Shown in pieces: positions 23,834-31,977 of a DNA stretch of 40,482 nucleotides. The notes below the pieces were generated by a model. The model worked only from the letters and a program-made list of their open reading frames with translations, was not told where the DNA came from and ran no database searches. Each line of letters opens with the position of its first letter. The first letter of the stretch is position 1. Source of the stretch: Hypericibacter sp050729195 (GTDB lineage: Bacteria; Pseudomonadota; Alphaproteobacteria; Dongiales; Dongiaceae); assembly GCF_050729195.1 (NCBI RefSeq), contig NZ_JBOHKS010000305.1, forward strand, positions 1 to 40,482, read 5' to 3'. A program made the position numbers and the translations under genes.

Positions 23834-26205
23834 CCAACGGCACGCCCCCGCCCGAACGAAAAGCCCTCGGCGGCGATCCGTCCGCCCTGTTCGATTCGGC
23901 GGTGAAGGCCTTCTCCGAAGGCCGCGCCGCCGATGCCTGTCGCCAATGCAAGATCCTGCTCGAGATCGCATCGGACAATCGCGACGTGCTGCATCTCTAT
24001 GCGGCCGCGGCCGCCTCGAGCGGGGATACGGCGACCGCCATCGCCGCCAGTCAGCGCCTGATCAAGCTGGCGCCCGACCATGCCGAGGGGCGGCGCAATC
24101 TGGGCGCACTCCTCGCCAGCCAGAAGCGCCATGCCGAGGCGCGGGTCCATCTCGGGGCCGCCGTGAAGCTGGCACCCAACCATGTCGGCGGCCGGCTGAT
24201 GCTGGTGCGCAGCCTGCGCGCGCTGGAGGCCCATGCGGAAGCGCGGGCGGAAGCCGAAGCGGTCGCCACGCTGGCGCCCGACAATGCGGACGCGCAGTTC
24301 ACGCTCGGCAATCTGCGCCTGTCCGGCGGCGACCGCGACGGGGCGCTGCGGGCCTTCGCCCGCGCGCTCGCCTTGCGCCCCGATCATATCGATACGCTGG
24401 TCAATCTCGGCGTGGCCTTGCGCGCCAGCAACCGGGGCGACGAGGCGCGTCTCGCCTTGCAGCGGGCGCTGACCCTGCAGCCGGGATCGTCGTCGGCGCA
24501 TTTCAATCTCGGCACCCTGGAGCTCGATCGGGGGGCTTGGGAGGAAGCGATCCGCCGTTATCGCTTGGCGCTGGAGGCCGGCGGCGATGCCGTCAGCCTG
24601 CATCGCGGCATCGGCTTGGCCCATCTGCTGCGCAACGATCGCGACGCCGCCATCGCCTCGTTCAAGGCGTCGCTGGCCGTGGCCCCGGAAGATCCCGACA
24701 CGCTGGTGGCACTGGGCGACGCGCTGGTGCAGTTGAAACGCATGAGCGAGGCGACCGATTGCTTCCGGCGCGCTTTGGTCGCGGCACCCCGCCACCCCCA
24801 GGCGATCCCGCGCCTCTTCAATCAGGCGCTGCAATGCTGCGACTGGGACGAAGCGCGGCGGCTCAAACCGATGGTCGATGCCTTGACCGACGAGGCGCTG
24901 GCGAAAGGCGAGGCGCCCGCCGAAGCGGCCTTCCTCAGTCTCGCCCACGCCGAAGATCCGGCCCGCAACCGCGCCATCGCGGAAGCCATGAGCCGGCTGG
25001 CGGCGCAACGGGCGGGGCCGAGGCTGGTCCTGCCGGCGCGGCCCCGCGATGGCGGACGGCGCCTCAAGCTGGGCTATCTCTCGACCGATTTCCGCAATCA
25101 TGCGGTCTCGCAGCTGCTGGTGCGCACGCTCGAGCTGCATGACCGGTCCCAGTTCAAGGTCTGGGCCTATTCGACAGGGTCCGAGGATCGCAGCGCCTTG
25201 CGCGAGCGGGTCCGCGACGGGGTCGATGCCTTCATCGACGTCCGCGACCATGATCACCGGGCGGCGGCCGAACGGATCGCCAAGGACGAGGTCGATATCC
25301 TGATCGACCTCACGCTGCACACCACGGGTGCGCGGCTGGAGATCGCGGCCTTGCGCCCGGCGCCGATCCAGATGGGGTGGCTGGGTTATCCGGGCAGCAG
25401 CGGCGCCGACTTCTTCGATTACCTGCTGACCGACAAGATCGTCACGCCGCCCGACCAGGCCCCCCATTACAGCGAGCAGCTGGCCTATCTGCCCGAGACC
25501 TTCCAACCCAACGACGATCGGCAGCCGATCGCGCCCGGGACCTCGAAGCGCGCGGGATATGGTCTGCCCGAGACCGGCTTCGTCTTCTGCTCCTTCAACC
25601 AGCCCTACAAGATCGAGCCGGTCCTGTTCGACGTCTGGATGGGCCTGTTGCGCGATCTGCCGGAGTCGGTGCTGTGGCTCCATCGCGTCAACGAGGTGGC
25701 GCCGGTCAATCTGCAGCGCGAAGCCGAGAAGCGTGGCGTGGCGCCGGAGCGGCTGGTCTTCGCCGACCGGCCGGAGAAGCCGATCCATCTGCGCCGCCTG
25801 GGCCTGGCCGACCTCGCTCTCGATACGCGCCTCTATAACGGCCATACCACCACCAGCGATGCGCTCTGGGCAAAGCTGCCGGTGCTGACGCTGCTGGGCA
25901 GCCAATATGCGTCGCGCGTTTCCGCCAGCGTGCTGACCGCGATCGGCATGCCCGATCTGGTGGCGACGAATCTCGAAGGCTATCGCACCATCGCGCTCCG
26001 GCTCGCGCGCGATCCGGCCGCGCTCGCGAACGTCAAGGCGCGGCTGGCCCGCAATCGAAGCACGCTGCCGCTGTTCGACAGCCCCCGCTTCGCGCGCAAT
26101 CTGGAAGCGGTCTATCACGCAGCCTGGGCGCGCCATGAAATAGGCTTGGCACCGGCCCTGATCGATGTTCCGGCACCGACCCCCGGGGCGCGCCGCGATG
26201 GCTAG
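23830..26205 (+). CDS. TPR + GT41 O-GlcNAc-transferase/SPINDLY-type glycosyltransferase
   Basis: This 791-residue protein has TPR repeats at about 10-330 (YAAAAASSGDTATAIAASQR, NLGALLASQKRHAEARVHLG, NLGVALRASNRGDEARLALQ). A complete GT41 catalytic region follows at about 407-773, as in human OGT and plant SPINDLY. Its hallmarks are GYLSTDFRNHAVSQL with His424 (equivalent to OGT His498), ARLEIAALRPAPIQMGWLGY followed by PGSSGADFFDYL, CSFNQPYKIEP with Lys594 (equivalent to OGT Lys842), and NGHTTTSDALW (cofactor-phosphate site). In this family the enzyme transfers GlcNAc or another sugar (fucose in SPY) from a nucleotide sugar to Ser/Thr of proteins. The donor here is undetermined. It overlaps the previous stop by four bases and is followed 47 bases later by the double GT41 gene. 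No membrane or secretion signal is seen. Confidence 0.9.
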   Translation: MTNGTPPPERKALGGDPSALFDSAVKAFSEGRAADACRQCKILLEIASDNRDVLHLYAAAAASSGDTATAIAASQRLIKLAPDHAEGRRNLGALLASQKRHAEARVHLGAAVKLAPNHVGGRLMLVRSLRALEAHAEARAEAEAVATLAPDNADAQFTLGNLRLSGGDRDGALRAFARALALRPDHIDTLVNLGVALRASNRGDEARLALQRALTLQPGSSSAHFNLGTLELDRGAWEEAIRRYRLALEAGGDAVSLHRGIGLAHLLRNDRDAAIASFKASLAVAPEDPDTLVALGDALVQLKRMSEATDCFRRALVAAPRHPQAIPRLFNQALQCCDWDEARRLKPMVDALTDEALAKGEAPAEAAFLSLAHAEDPARNRAIAEAMSRLAAQRAGPRLVLPARPRDGGRRLKLGYLSTDFRNHAVSQLLVRTLELHDRSQFKVWAYSTGSEDRSALRERVRDGVDAFIDVRDHDHRAAAERIAKDEVDILIDLTLHTTGARLEIAALRPAPIQMGWLGYPGSSGADFFDYLLTDKIVTPPDQAPHYSEQLAYLPETFQPNDDRQPIAPGTSKRAGYGLPETGFVFCSFNQPYKIEPVLFDVWMGLLRDLPESVLWLHRVNEVAPVNLQREAEKRGVAPERLVFADRPEKPIHLRRLGLADLALDTRLYNGHTTTSDALWAKLPVLTLLGSQYASRVSASVLTAIGMPDLVATNLEGYRTIALRLARDPAALANVKARLARNRSTLPLFDSPRFARNLEAVYHAAWARHEIGLAPALIDVPAPTPGARRDG

Positions 26206-26252
26206 CTCGAGAACGCGCGGCGCTCCCCCGCGATCCGCTGAACGGCATCGTC

Positions 26253-29200
26253 ATGGCTGAGACCGAGCGCCCCGCAGCGCCAACGGCAAAGCCAGGCGAC
26301 AGCACGGCGCTGGCGGCGGCGGTGGCCGCCTTCCAGGCGGGCAAGCGCGCCGAGGCCAAGGCGATCTGCGAGGCGATCCTGGCCCAGACGCCCGACGACG
26401 TCGAGGCGCTGCATCTTTCGAGCGTCATGGCCGCGGGCCGGGGCGATGTCGAGGCGGCGGTGGCGATGGCGCGGCGCGTCATCGCGATCAATCCCAACCA
26501 TGACGAGGCGCAGCATAATCTGGGCTCGCTGCTGGCGGCCCAGGGCCGTCTCGCGGAAGCGCTGCCGGCGCTGGAACGCGCCGCCGCACGCAATCCGTTC
26601 GGCCCGACCACCATCATCAATTTCGCCTCGGCCCTGCGCGAGCTCGGCCGTCATGAGGAGGCAGTCAGCGCGATCGACCGGCTGCTGCAGCGCAATCCCG
26701 ATCATGCGGAGGCGCTGCGCCAGAAGGCCCTGGTGCTCCTGGCGCTGGCGCGGGTGCCCTCCGCGGTCGCCCTCCTCAAGCGATCGGCCGAGCTCGAACC
26801 CAAGGCCCTCACCTTCAGCGATCTCGCCGGCGCCTACTGGCTGAAAGGGGAGCTCACCAATGCGCTGGCTGCCGCGCGCGAAGCGGTGAAGCTCGAGCCC
26901 GGCAACGACATGGTGTCGGCGCGCATCCTGCATCAGATGGACCAGGCCTGCGACTGGCGCGAGCTGGGGCCCTTGCGCCGACAAGTGCAGCGCCAGCGGG
27001 CGAATGCGCTGATGACGGGACGTCCTCTCTACGAGGCGCCCTTCTCCCTGATCGGTTATGACGATGATCCGGGCGCTGCGCTTCGCGTCGCGGTCCTTCC
27101 GGCGCGGGCCGCCGAACGGCGGGCCGGCGCGCCCCTCGTCCTGACCCGCCCGCCCCGTGGCGAGGGACCGATCACCGTCGGCTATCTGTCGCGGGATTTC
27201 CGCGATCATGCCGTGGCGCAGCTCATGGTCCGCTGCCTCGAACGCCATGACCGGCAGGCCGTCCGGGTCCATGCCTATGCCTATGGCTCGGAGGATACGA
27301 GCGCGATGCGCGAGCGCATCCGCCAAGCCGCGGATGCCTTCATCGATATCAGCGCCATGGATCATCGCCGTGCGGCGGAGCGGATCGTCGCCGATGAGGT
27401 CGACATCCTGGTCGATCTCACCGGCCATACCTCCTGGACACGCCTCGAGATTCCAGCCCTCCGTCCGGCACCGATCCAGGCTGCATGGCTCGGTTATCCC
27501 GGCACGCTGGGCAGCCGCTATCACGATTACGCGCTGGTCGATCGCACCGTGGCACCACCGGCCGATGCGCGCTATTTCAGCGAGCATCTGGTGTGGCTGC
27601 CGGACAGTTACCAGCCGAATGACGATGCGCGCGCGATCGCCTCTGAGCCCGCCTCGCGCAGCGCCGTGGGACTGCCCGACGACGCCTTCATCTTCTGCTC
27701 CTTCAACCAGGGCTTCAAGATCGAGCCCGTCATGTTCGGGCTCTGGATGGAGATCCTGACGGCGCTGCCGCAGGCCCGCCTCTGGCTCTGGCAGCCGAAC
27801 GACATCATCGAAGAGAATCTCCGGCGCGAAGCCGCGGCACGCGGCGTCGATCCGGCGCGCCTGCATTTCGGGGCGCGCCTGCCCAAGGAACAGCATCTGC
27901 GCCGGCTGCAACTGGCCGACCTGGCGCTCGACACGCGGATCTATAACGGCCACACCACGACCAGCGATGCGCTCTGGGCCGGATTGCCGGTGATCGCGCT
28001 CGAGGGTCGCCATTTCGCCAGCCGCGTCTCGGCCAGCCTGCTGCGCGGGATCGGCCTGCCCGAGCTGGTGACGAGCAGCCTCGCCGGCTATCGCGAGCTG
28101 GCGCTGAGCCTGGCGCGCGATCCGGGCAAGCTCGCGGGGCTACGGGCGAGGCTGGCGGCCTATCGCTCGACCATGCCGCTCTTCGACAGCCAGCGCTTCG
28201 CGCGCGGGCTCGAGGGCGCTTACGGCGCGATGATGGAGCGCCATCGCCGCGGCCTGGGGCCCGCCGCCATCGCCGTCACCATCGGCGAGGACGGCAAGGC
28301 ACACACCCGCTTCGATGAAAACGCGATCCCGTCCCGTGCCGCCGATGCGCTGGATCTCGTCACCAAGGCAGTGCCCCTCCATCAATCGCGCCGCTACGAC
28401 CAGGCCATCACCGCGTTGGATCAGACGCTGGTCTGCGATCCGACCTATGTCGAGGCGCGGCTGCAGCGCGGCGTGGTCCAGGCCGCCAAGGGCGACCGCG
28501 CGGCGGCGCTCGAAAGCTTCGAGGCGGTGCGCGCCGAACAGCCCGATCATCCGGTGATCGCGGCCCGGCTGGGCGGGCTTCTGATCGATCTCGAACGCGA
28601 GGACGAGGCCGAACGCCTGCTCGATTCCGCGATCGAGCGCGACCCCAATGATATCGACGCGCTGGTCGAACGGTCGCGCCTCTCGCGCCAGGAAGGACGT
28701 CTGGCCGAGGCGCTGGCCTTTGCCGATCGTGCGCTCGCCCTCAATCCCGGTTATCCGCCGGCCCTCACGGCCCGCGGCGGCGCCTTGATGCCGCTGGGAC
28801 GCGCCACCGAGGCCGTGGCGCCGCTGCAGGCCGCGATCGAGCGCGATCCCAACCAGCGCGATGCGTATCGGCTGCTCGGCAACATCCTGCGCGCCGAGCG
28901 CAAGCTGTCGCAGGCGATCGAGTTTTACCGCCGCGCGCTGGCGGTGGATCCCAACGACGAGACCACGACCGCCGCCTATGCGCTCGAGCTCGCCTATGTC
29001 TGCGACTGGGGCCGGCTCGCCGAGATCAAGTCGCGATTGCGGGTGCAGGTGAGCCGCGCCCTGGCGAAGGGGCAGCGCCTGGGCATCACGCCCTTTGCCA
29101 TCCTGGCCTTCGCCGAAGAGCCCGAGATCTGCGCGGCTGTGGCGCGCTCCTGGGCGGAGGCGATGGAGCGGCGCATGGCGCCCTATCGGCAAAAATTCCC

Positions 29201-30362
29201 GGCCGTCACGCGGCCCGGGCCCGAGGGCCGGATCCGGGTCGGGTATCTCTCCGGCGATTTCTCCGCCCATGCCACGATGCAATTGATGCGCGGCCTGATG
29301 CGCCGGCATGACCGGGCGCAGATCGAAGTCTTCGCCTATGCCACCAATGCCGATGACGGCAGCGACTATCGGAATAACGCGCAGAGCGAGCCCGATCATT
29401 TCCGCGACCTCTCGGCGCTCGACCCCGGCAGCGCGGCACAGGCGATCGCCAAGGACGGCATCGACATCCTGGTCGATCTCAAGGGCTGGACCAGCGGCGC
29501 GCGGCTCGAGATCCCGGCGCTGCGGCCGGCGCCCCTGCAGGCGACCTGGCTGGGGTTTCCCGGCACCACCGGCGCGCGCTTCTTCGATTACGTGCTGGGC
29601 GATGCGGTCGTCACGCCGGCCGCGGCGCAGTCCTATTTCGCGGAACAGATCGTCCGTCTGCCCGGTTCCTATCAGGTCAATGACCGGGAACGTCCGATCT
29701 GGGCCGAGGCGACCAGCCGCGCCGCCCAGGGCCTGCCGGAGAAGGCGCTGGTGCTGGCGAGCTTCAATCAGGGCTACAAGATCGAGCCGGTCATGTTCGG
29801 GATCTGGATGGAGTTGCTGCGGGCCCTGCCGGACGCCGTGCTGTGGCTCTGGCGCGGCAATGACGGCATCGAGCCGAACCTCAAGAAAGAGGCCGCCGCG
29901 CGCGGCCTCGATCCGGCGCGGCTCATCTTCGCCGATCGCGCCACCACGCAGCGCCATCTGCGCCGGATCGGCCTCGCCGATCTGGCGCTCGATCCGCGCA
30001 TCGTCAATGGCCACACCACCACCAGCGACGCGCTCTGGGCGGGGGTCCCGGTGGTGACGCTCGAGGGCGCTTATTTCCCGGCGCGCGTCTCGGCCAGCCT
30101 GCTACATGCGGTGGGATTGCCGGAGCTCGTCGCCCGTGACCTCGACCAATATCGCGAGATCGTGCTGCGCTACGGTCGCGATGCCAGCGCCCTCGCGGCA
30201 CTCAGGGCCAAGCTCGCCGGCAATCGCCTGACGACGCCGCTCTTCGATACCGACGGGTTCGCGCGCAAGCTCGAGACGGCCTATCGCGTCATGTGGCGGC
30301 GCCATTGCGCCGGCTTGAAGCCGGCACCCATCGATCTTCCGGAGCTCAAACCCCCGGTCTGA
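26253..30362 (+). CDS. Tandem double TPR-GT41 (OGT-type) glycosyltransferase, 1369 residues
   Basis: One uninterrupted frame encodes two complete TPR-OGT units. Order: TPR block 1 (about 15-230), a linker, GT41-1 (about 302-667), TPR block 2 (about 693-916), GT41-2 (about 990-1359). GT41-1 shows GYLSRDFRDHAVAQL (His319), LRPAPIQAAWLGYPGT, CSFNQGFKIEP (Lys489) and NGHTTTSDALW. GT41-2 shows GYLSGDFSAHATMQL (His1006), LRPAPLQATWLGFPGT, ASFNQGYKIEP (Lys1176) and NGHTTTSDALW. Both keep the residues matching OGT His498 and Lys842, so both look active. Usual bacterial OGT-like proteins have one catalytic unit and 500-900 residues. The ATG at 26253 has a weak ribosome site. The two units differ clearly in sequence, so duplication is old. 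Acceptor and donor are unknown. Confidence 0.9.
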   Translation: MAETERPAAPTAKPGDSTALAAAVAAFQAGKRAEAKAICEAILAQTPDDVEALHLSSVMAAGRGDVEAAVAMARRVIAINPNHDEAQHNLGSLLAAQGRLAEALPALERAAARNPFGPTTIINFASALRELGRHEEAVSAIDRLLQRNPDHAEALRQKALVLLALARVPSAVALLKRSAELEPKALTFSDLAGAYWLKGELTNALAAAREAVKLEPGNDMVSARILHQMDQACDWRELGPLRRQVQRQRANALMTGRPLYEAPFSLIGYDDDPGAALRVAVLPARAAERRAGAPLVLTRPPRGEGPITVGYLSRDFRDHAVAQLMVRCLERHDRQAVRVHAYAYGSEDTSAMRERIRQAADAFIDISAMDHRRAAERIVADEVDILVDLTGHTSWTRLEIPALRPAPIQAAWLGYPGTLGSRYHDYALVDRTVAPPADARYFSEHLVWLPDSYQPNDDARAIASEPASRSAVGLPDDAFIFCSFNQGFKIEPVMFGLWMEILTALPQARLWLWQPNDIIEENLRREAAARGVDPARLHFGARLPKEQHLRRLQLADLALDTRIYNGHTTTSDALWAGLPVIALEGRHFASRVSASLLRGIGLPELVTSSLAGYRELALSLARDPGKLAGLRARLAAYRSTMPLFDSQRFARGLEGAYGAMMERHRRGLGPAAIAVTIGEDGKAHTRFDENAIPSRAADALDLVTKAVPLHQSRRYDQAITALDQTLVCDPTYVEARLQRGVVQAAKGDRAAALESFEAVRAEQPDHPVIAARLGGLLIDLEREDEAERLLDSAIERDPNDIDALVERSRLSRQEGRLAEALAFADRALALNPGYPPALTARGGALMPLGRATEAVAPLQAAIERDPNQRDAYRLLGNILRAERKLSQAIEFYRRALAVDPNDETTTAAYALELAYVCDWGRLAEIKSRLRVQVSRALAKGQRLGITPFAILAFAEEPEICAAVARSWAEAMERRMAPYRQKFPAVTRPGPEGRIRVGYLSGDFSAHATMQLMRGLMRRHDRAQIEVFAYATNADDGSDYRNNAQSEPDHFRDLSALDPGSAAQAIAKDGIDILVDLKGWTSGARLEIPALRPAPLQATWLGFPGTTGARFFDYVLGDAVVTPAAAQSYFAEQIVRLPGSYQVNDRERPIWAEATSRAAQGLPEKALVLASFNQGYKIEPVMFGIWMELLRALPDAVLWLWRGNDGIEPNLKKEAAARGLDPARLIFADRATTQRHLRRIGLADLALDPRIVNGHTTTSDALWAGVPVVTLEGAYFPARVSASLLHAVGLPELVARDLDQYREIVLRYGRDASALAALRAKLAGNRLTTPLFDTDGFARKLETAYRVMWRRHCAGLKPAPIDLPELKPPV

Positions 30363-30393
30363 TCGTCATCCCGCGCCCAGGAGGCCCGGTCCC

Positions 30394-30822
30394 ATGCAAT
30401 ATCGCAACAGCCGCTTCAGCAGCTTCGCCAATTGGACCGCCCGGGCCTCTGGCCATCCTTCGGCCTTCATGACCGCGGTCCTCGTCATCCTCGTCTGGGC
30501 CGTCACGGGGCCGGTCTTTGCCTGGTCCGATACATGGCAACTGGTCATCAACACCGGCACCACCATCATCACCTTCCTGATGGTGTTCCTCATTCAGAAC
30601 ACGCAGAACCGCGACTCACACGCGGTCCAGCTCAAGCTCGACGAGCTGATCCGCGCGGTCGAAGGCGCTCATAACGCGCTGCTCGATCTCGAGGAGCTGA
30701 ACGAAGATGAGCTGTCACGGCTGCGCAAGCGTTATGCCTCGCTCGCCGCGCGAGCCCGCGAAGAACTCAAGCAGGGCCGCCACGATACCGATCGCCAGGA
30801 ACTGGACGAGGATCAGCCCTGA
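30394..30822 (+). CDS. Low-affinity iron permease-family small membrane protein
   Basis: This 142-residue protein has two transmembrane helices (about 24-46, AFMTAVLVILVWAVTGPVFA; and about 53-75, NTGTTIITFLMVFLIQNTQN). The conserved signature FLMVFLIQNTQNRDSHAVQL and KLDELIRA follow. This is the bacterial low-affinity iron permease family, named after yeast Fet4; iron transport is not established for these short bacterial members. The last 60 residues are highly charged and helical (cytoplasmic tail, likely coiled coil). AGGAGG lies nine bases before the ATG. The gene follows the double GT41 gene by 31 bases, but its stop overlaps the end of the convergent LysR gene by ten bases. Confidence 0.88.
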   Translation: MQYRNSRFSSFANWTARASGHPSAFMTAVLVILVWAVTGPVFAWSDTWQLVINTGTTIITFLMVFLIQNTQNRDSHAVQLKLDELIRAVEGAHNALLDLEELNEDELSRLRKRYASLAARAREELKQGRHDTDRQELDEDQP

Positions 30823-31718
30823 CGGCGCGCCGTCGCGGCTTCTTCCAGCACCCAGGTCCGGAAGGCGACCGCGGCCGCGGTCGAGGGACGGCCTTCGGCC
30901 GAGACCAGATAGAAGGCCTCGTCGGTCGGAAGCGTGATGTCGAACGGCACGATCAGCCGGCCGGCGGCGATGCGTTCGGCCGCATAGCAGGTCCGGCCCA
31001 GCGCCACGCCGACACCGCGCTCGGCGAGATCGAGCGCCGCCAATCCCAGATCGAACTCGAGCCCGCTGGCGCCGTCGATCTTGTCGGTGAGGCCCGCCCT
31101 GGCGAGCCATTCCGGCCAGCCGTCGCGAAAGCCGAACACATGGAGCAGGGTGCGGCGGCCCAGATCCTCGAGCCGCTTCATCTGCTGCGGGCCTTGTGCC
31201 CAATCCGGGCTGCAGACGGGGAAGAGCTCGTCCCAGGTGAGCCGGTCGGATTTCAGCCCCGACCAGCGGCCCGTCCCATAACGGATCTCGAGATCGACCG
31301 CGGGATCGGGATAGTCCACCGCCCAGATCGAGCTGGTCAGCCGGAACTCGATATCCGGATGGCGCGCGCGAAAGCGTGGGAGGCGCGGCACCAGCCAGAG
31401 CGCGGCGAAGCTGGTGGTGGCGCGCACCATCAGCCGGACCCGGGCGAGATCGCCGAAGATCTCGGCCGTGCCATTGGCGATCTGGGTGAAGGCATCGCCC
31501 AGCAGGGGGAGCAGCGCGTCGCCCGCCTCGGTCAGGCGCAAGCCGCGCGGCAGGCGATGGAACAGGGGCCGTCCGAGGTGGCTTTCCAGCAGCCGGACCT
31601 GCTGGCTCACGGCCGACTGGGTGATCCCCAGCTCGCGCGCCGCCGCGGTGAAGCTCATGGTCGTGGCGGCTGCCTCGAAAGTCCGTAACCAATTGAGCGG
31701 TGGTAGTTTTTTAGCCAT
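30813..31718 (-). CDS. LysR-family transcriptional regulator, GcvA type
   Basis: The 301-residue regulator has a winged helix-turn-helix at about 6-65 (LNWLRTFEAAATTMSFTAAA, ELGITQSAVSQQVRLLESHL, GRPLFHRLPRGLRLTEAGDA). A periplasmic-binding-like effector domain covers about 93-295. The LNWLRTFEAAAR-like opening and LPRGLRLTEAG hinge are typical of the GcvA subgroup. It is divergent from the MttB-family gene, with 259 bases between starts that hold repeated TTAGCCA sequences next to its own start. By the usual LysR arrangement it should repress itself and control the divergent methyltransferase. The effector is unknown; a methylated amine or a derived amino acid would fit the context. Confidence 0.9.
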   Translation of the reverse strand: MAKKLPPLNWLRTFEAAATTMSFTAAARELGITQSAVSQQVRLLESHLGRPLFHRLPRGLRLTEAGDALLPLLGDAFTQIANGTAEIFGDLARVRLMVRATTSFAALWLVPRLPRFRARHPDIEFRLTSSIWAVDYPDPAVDLEIRYGTGRWSGLKSDRLTWDELFPVCSPDWAQGPQQMKRLEDLGRRTLLHVFGFRDGWPEWLARAGLTDKIDGASGLEFDLGLAALDLAERGVGVALGRTCYAAERIAAGRLIVPFDITLPTDEAFYLVSAEGRPSTAAAVAFRTWVLEEAATARRQG

Positions 31719-31751
31719 GAATAATTGACCTATTAGCCAGTCTTGGCCTAA
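31711..31751. promoter_or_regulatory. Candidate LysR-type operator
   Basis: TTAGCCA occurs twice, at 31711-31717 (overlapping the regulator's start) and 31733-31739, exactly 22 bases apart or two helical turns. The second copy is part of an imperfect palindrome, TTAGCCA-GTC-TTGGCCTAA, ending at 31751. Repeats phased on the same DNA face beside a LysR start fit an autoregulatory site, but this is pattern evidence only. Confidence 0.4.
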
Positions 31752-31886
31752 GAGGGAACTTTAGTCGTTTGTCGCCCTCCGCGCAAAGCTTCATGATCCC
31801 GTCAGTTGCGAGGCTGGCCCCGCGGATCGGGCTTTTCCAAGGCTTGGAACCGCCACGACTGAAACAGAGCGGAACGATCATCTGAC

Positions 31887-31914
31887 AAGGGCACCCCGGT
31901 TTCGGGCTGCCCTT
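31887..31914 (+). promoter_or_regulatory. Leader hairpin upstream of the MttB-family gene
   Basis: AAGGGCA-C-CCCG-GTTT-CGGG-C-TGCCCTT forms an eleven-pair stem with one C-C mismatch and a four-base loop, followed by TATGTTT. It looks like an intrinsic terminator placed 63 bases before the start codon, with no plus-strand gene ending nearby. Transcription attenuation or leader control of the methyltransferase gene is therefore possible. I do not recognise a known riboswitch consensus in the 259-base leader. Confidence 0.5.
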
Positions 31915-31977
31915 TATGTTTGCGCGGGTCTCGAGGGAACTCGGGGGGCCCGCCGCCCCAGGAGCGAGAGAGCGATC

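Noticed and set aside
23182..26136. 984-residue open frame antisense to the TPR-glycosyltransferase genes
   Set aside because: It mirrors two well-supported plus-strand genes, is rich in Arg/Gln/Gly/Asp low-complexity sequence and has no motif. It is a by-product of high third-position GC.
28140..30014. 624-residue minus-strand frame opposite the double GT41 gene
   Set aside because: It has no motif and antisense-type composition, whereas the plus strand keeps all GT41 residues.
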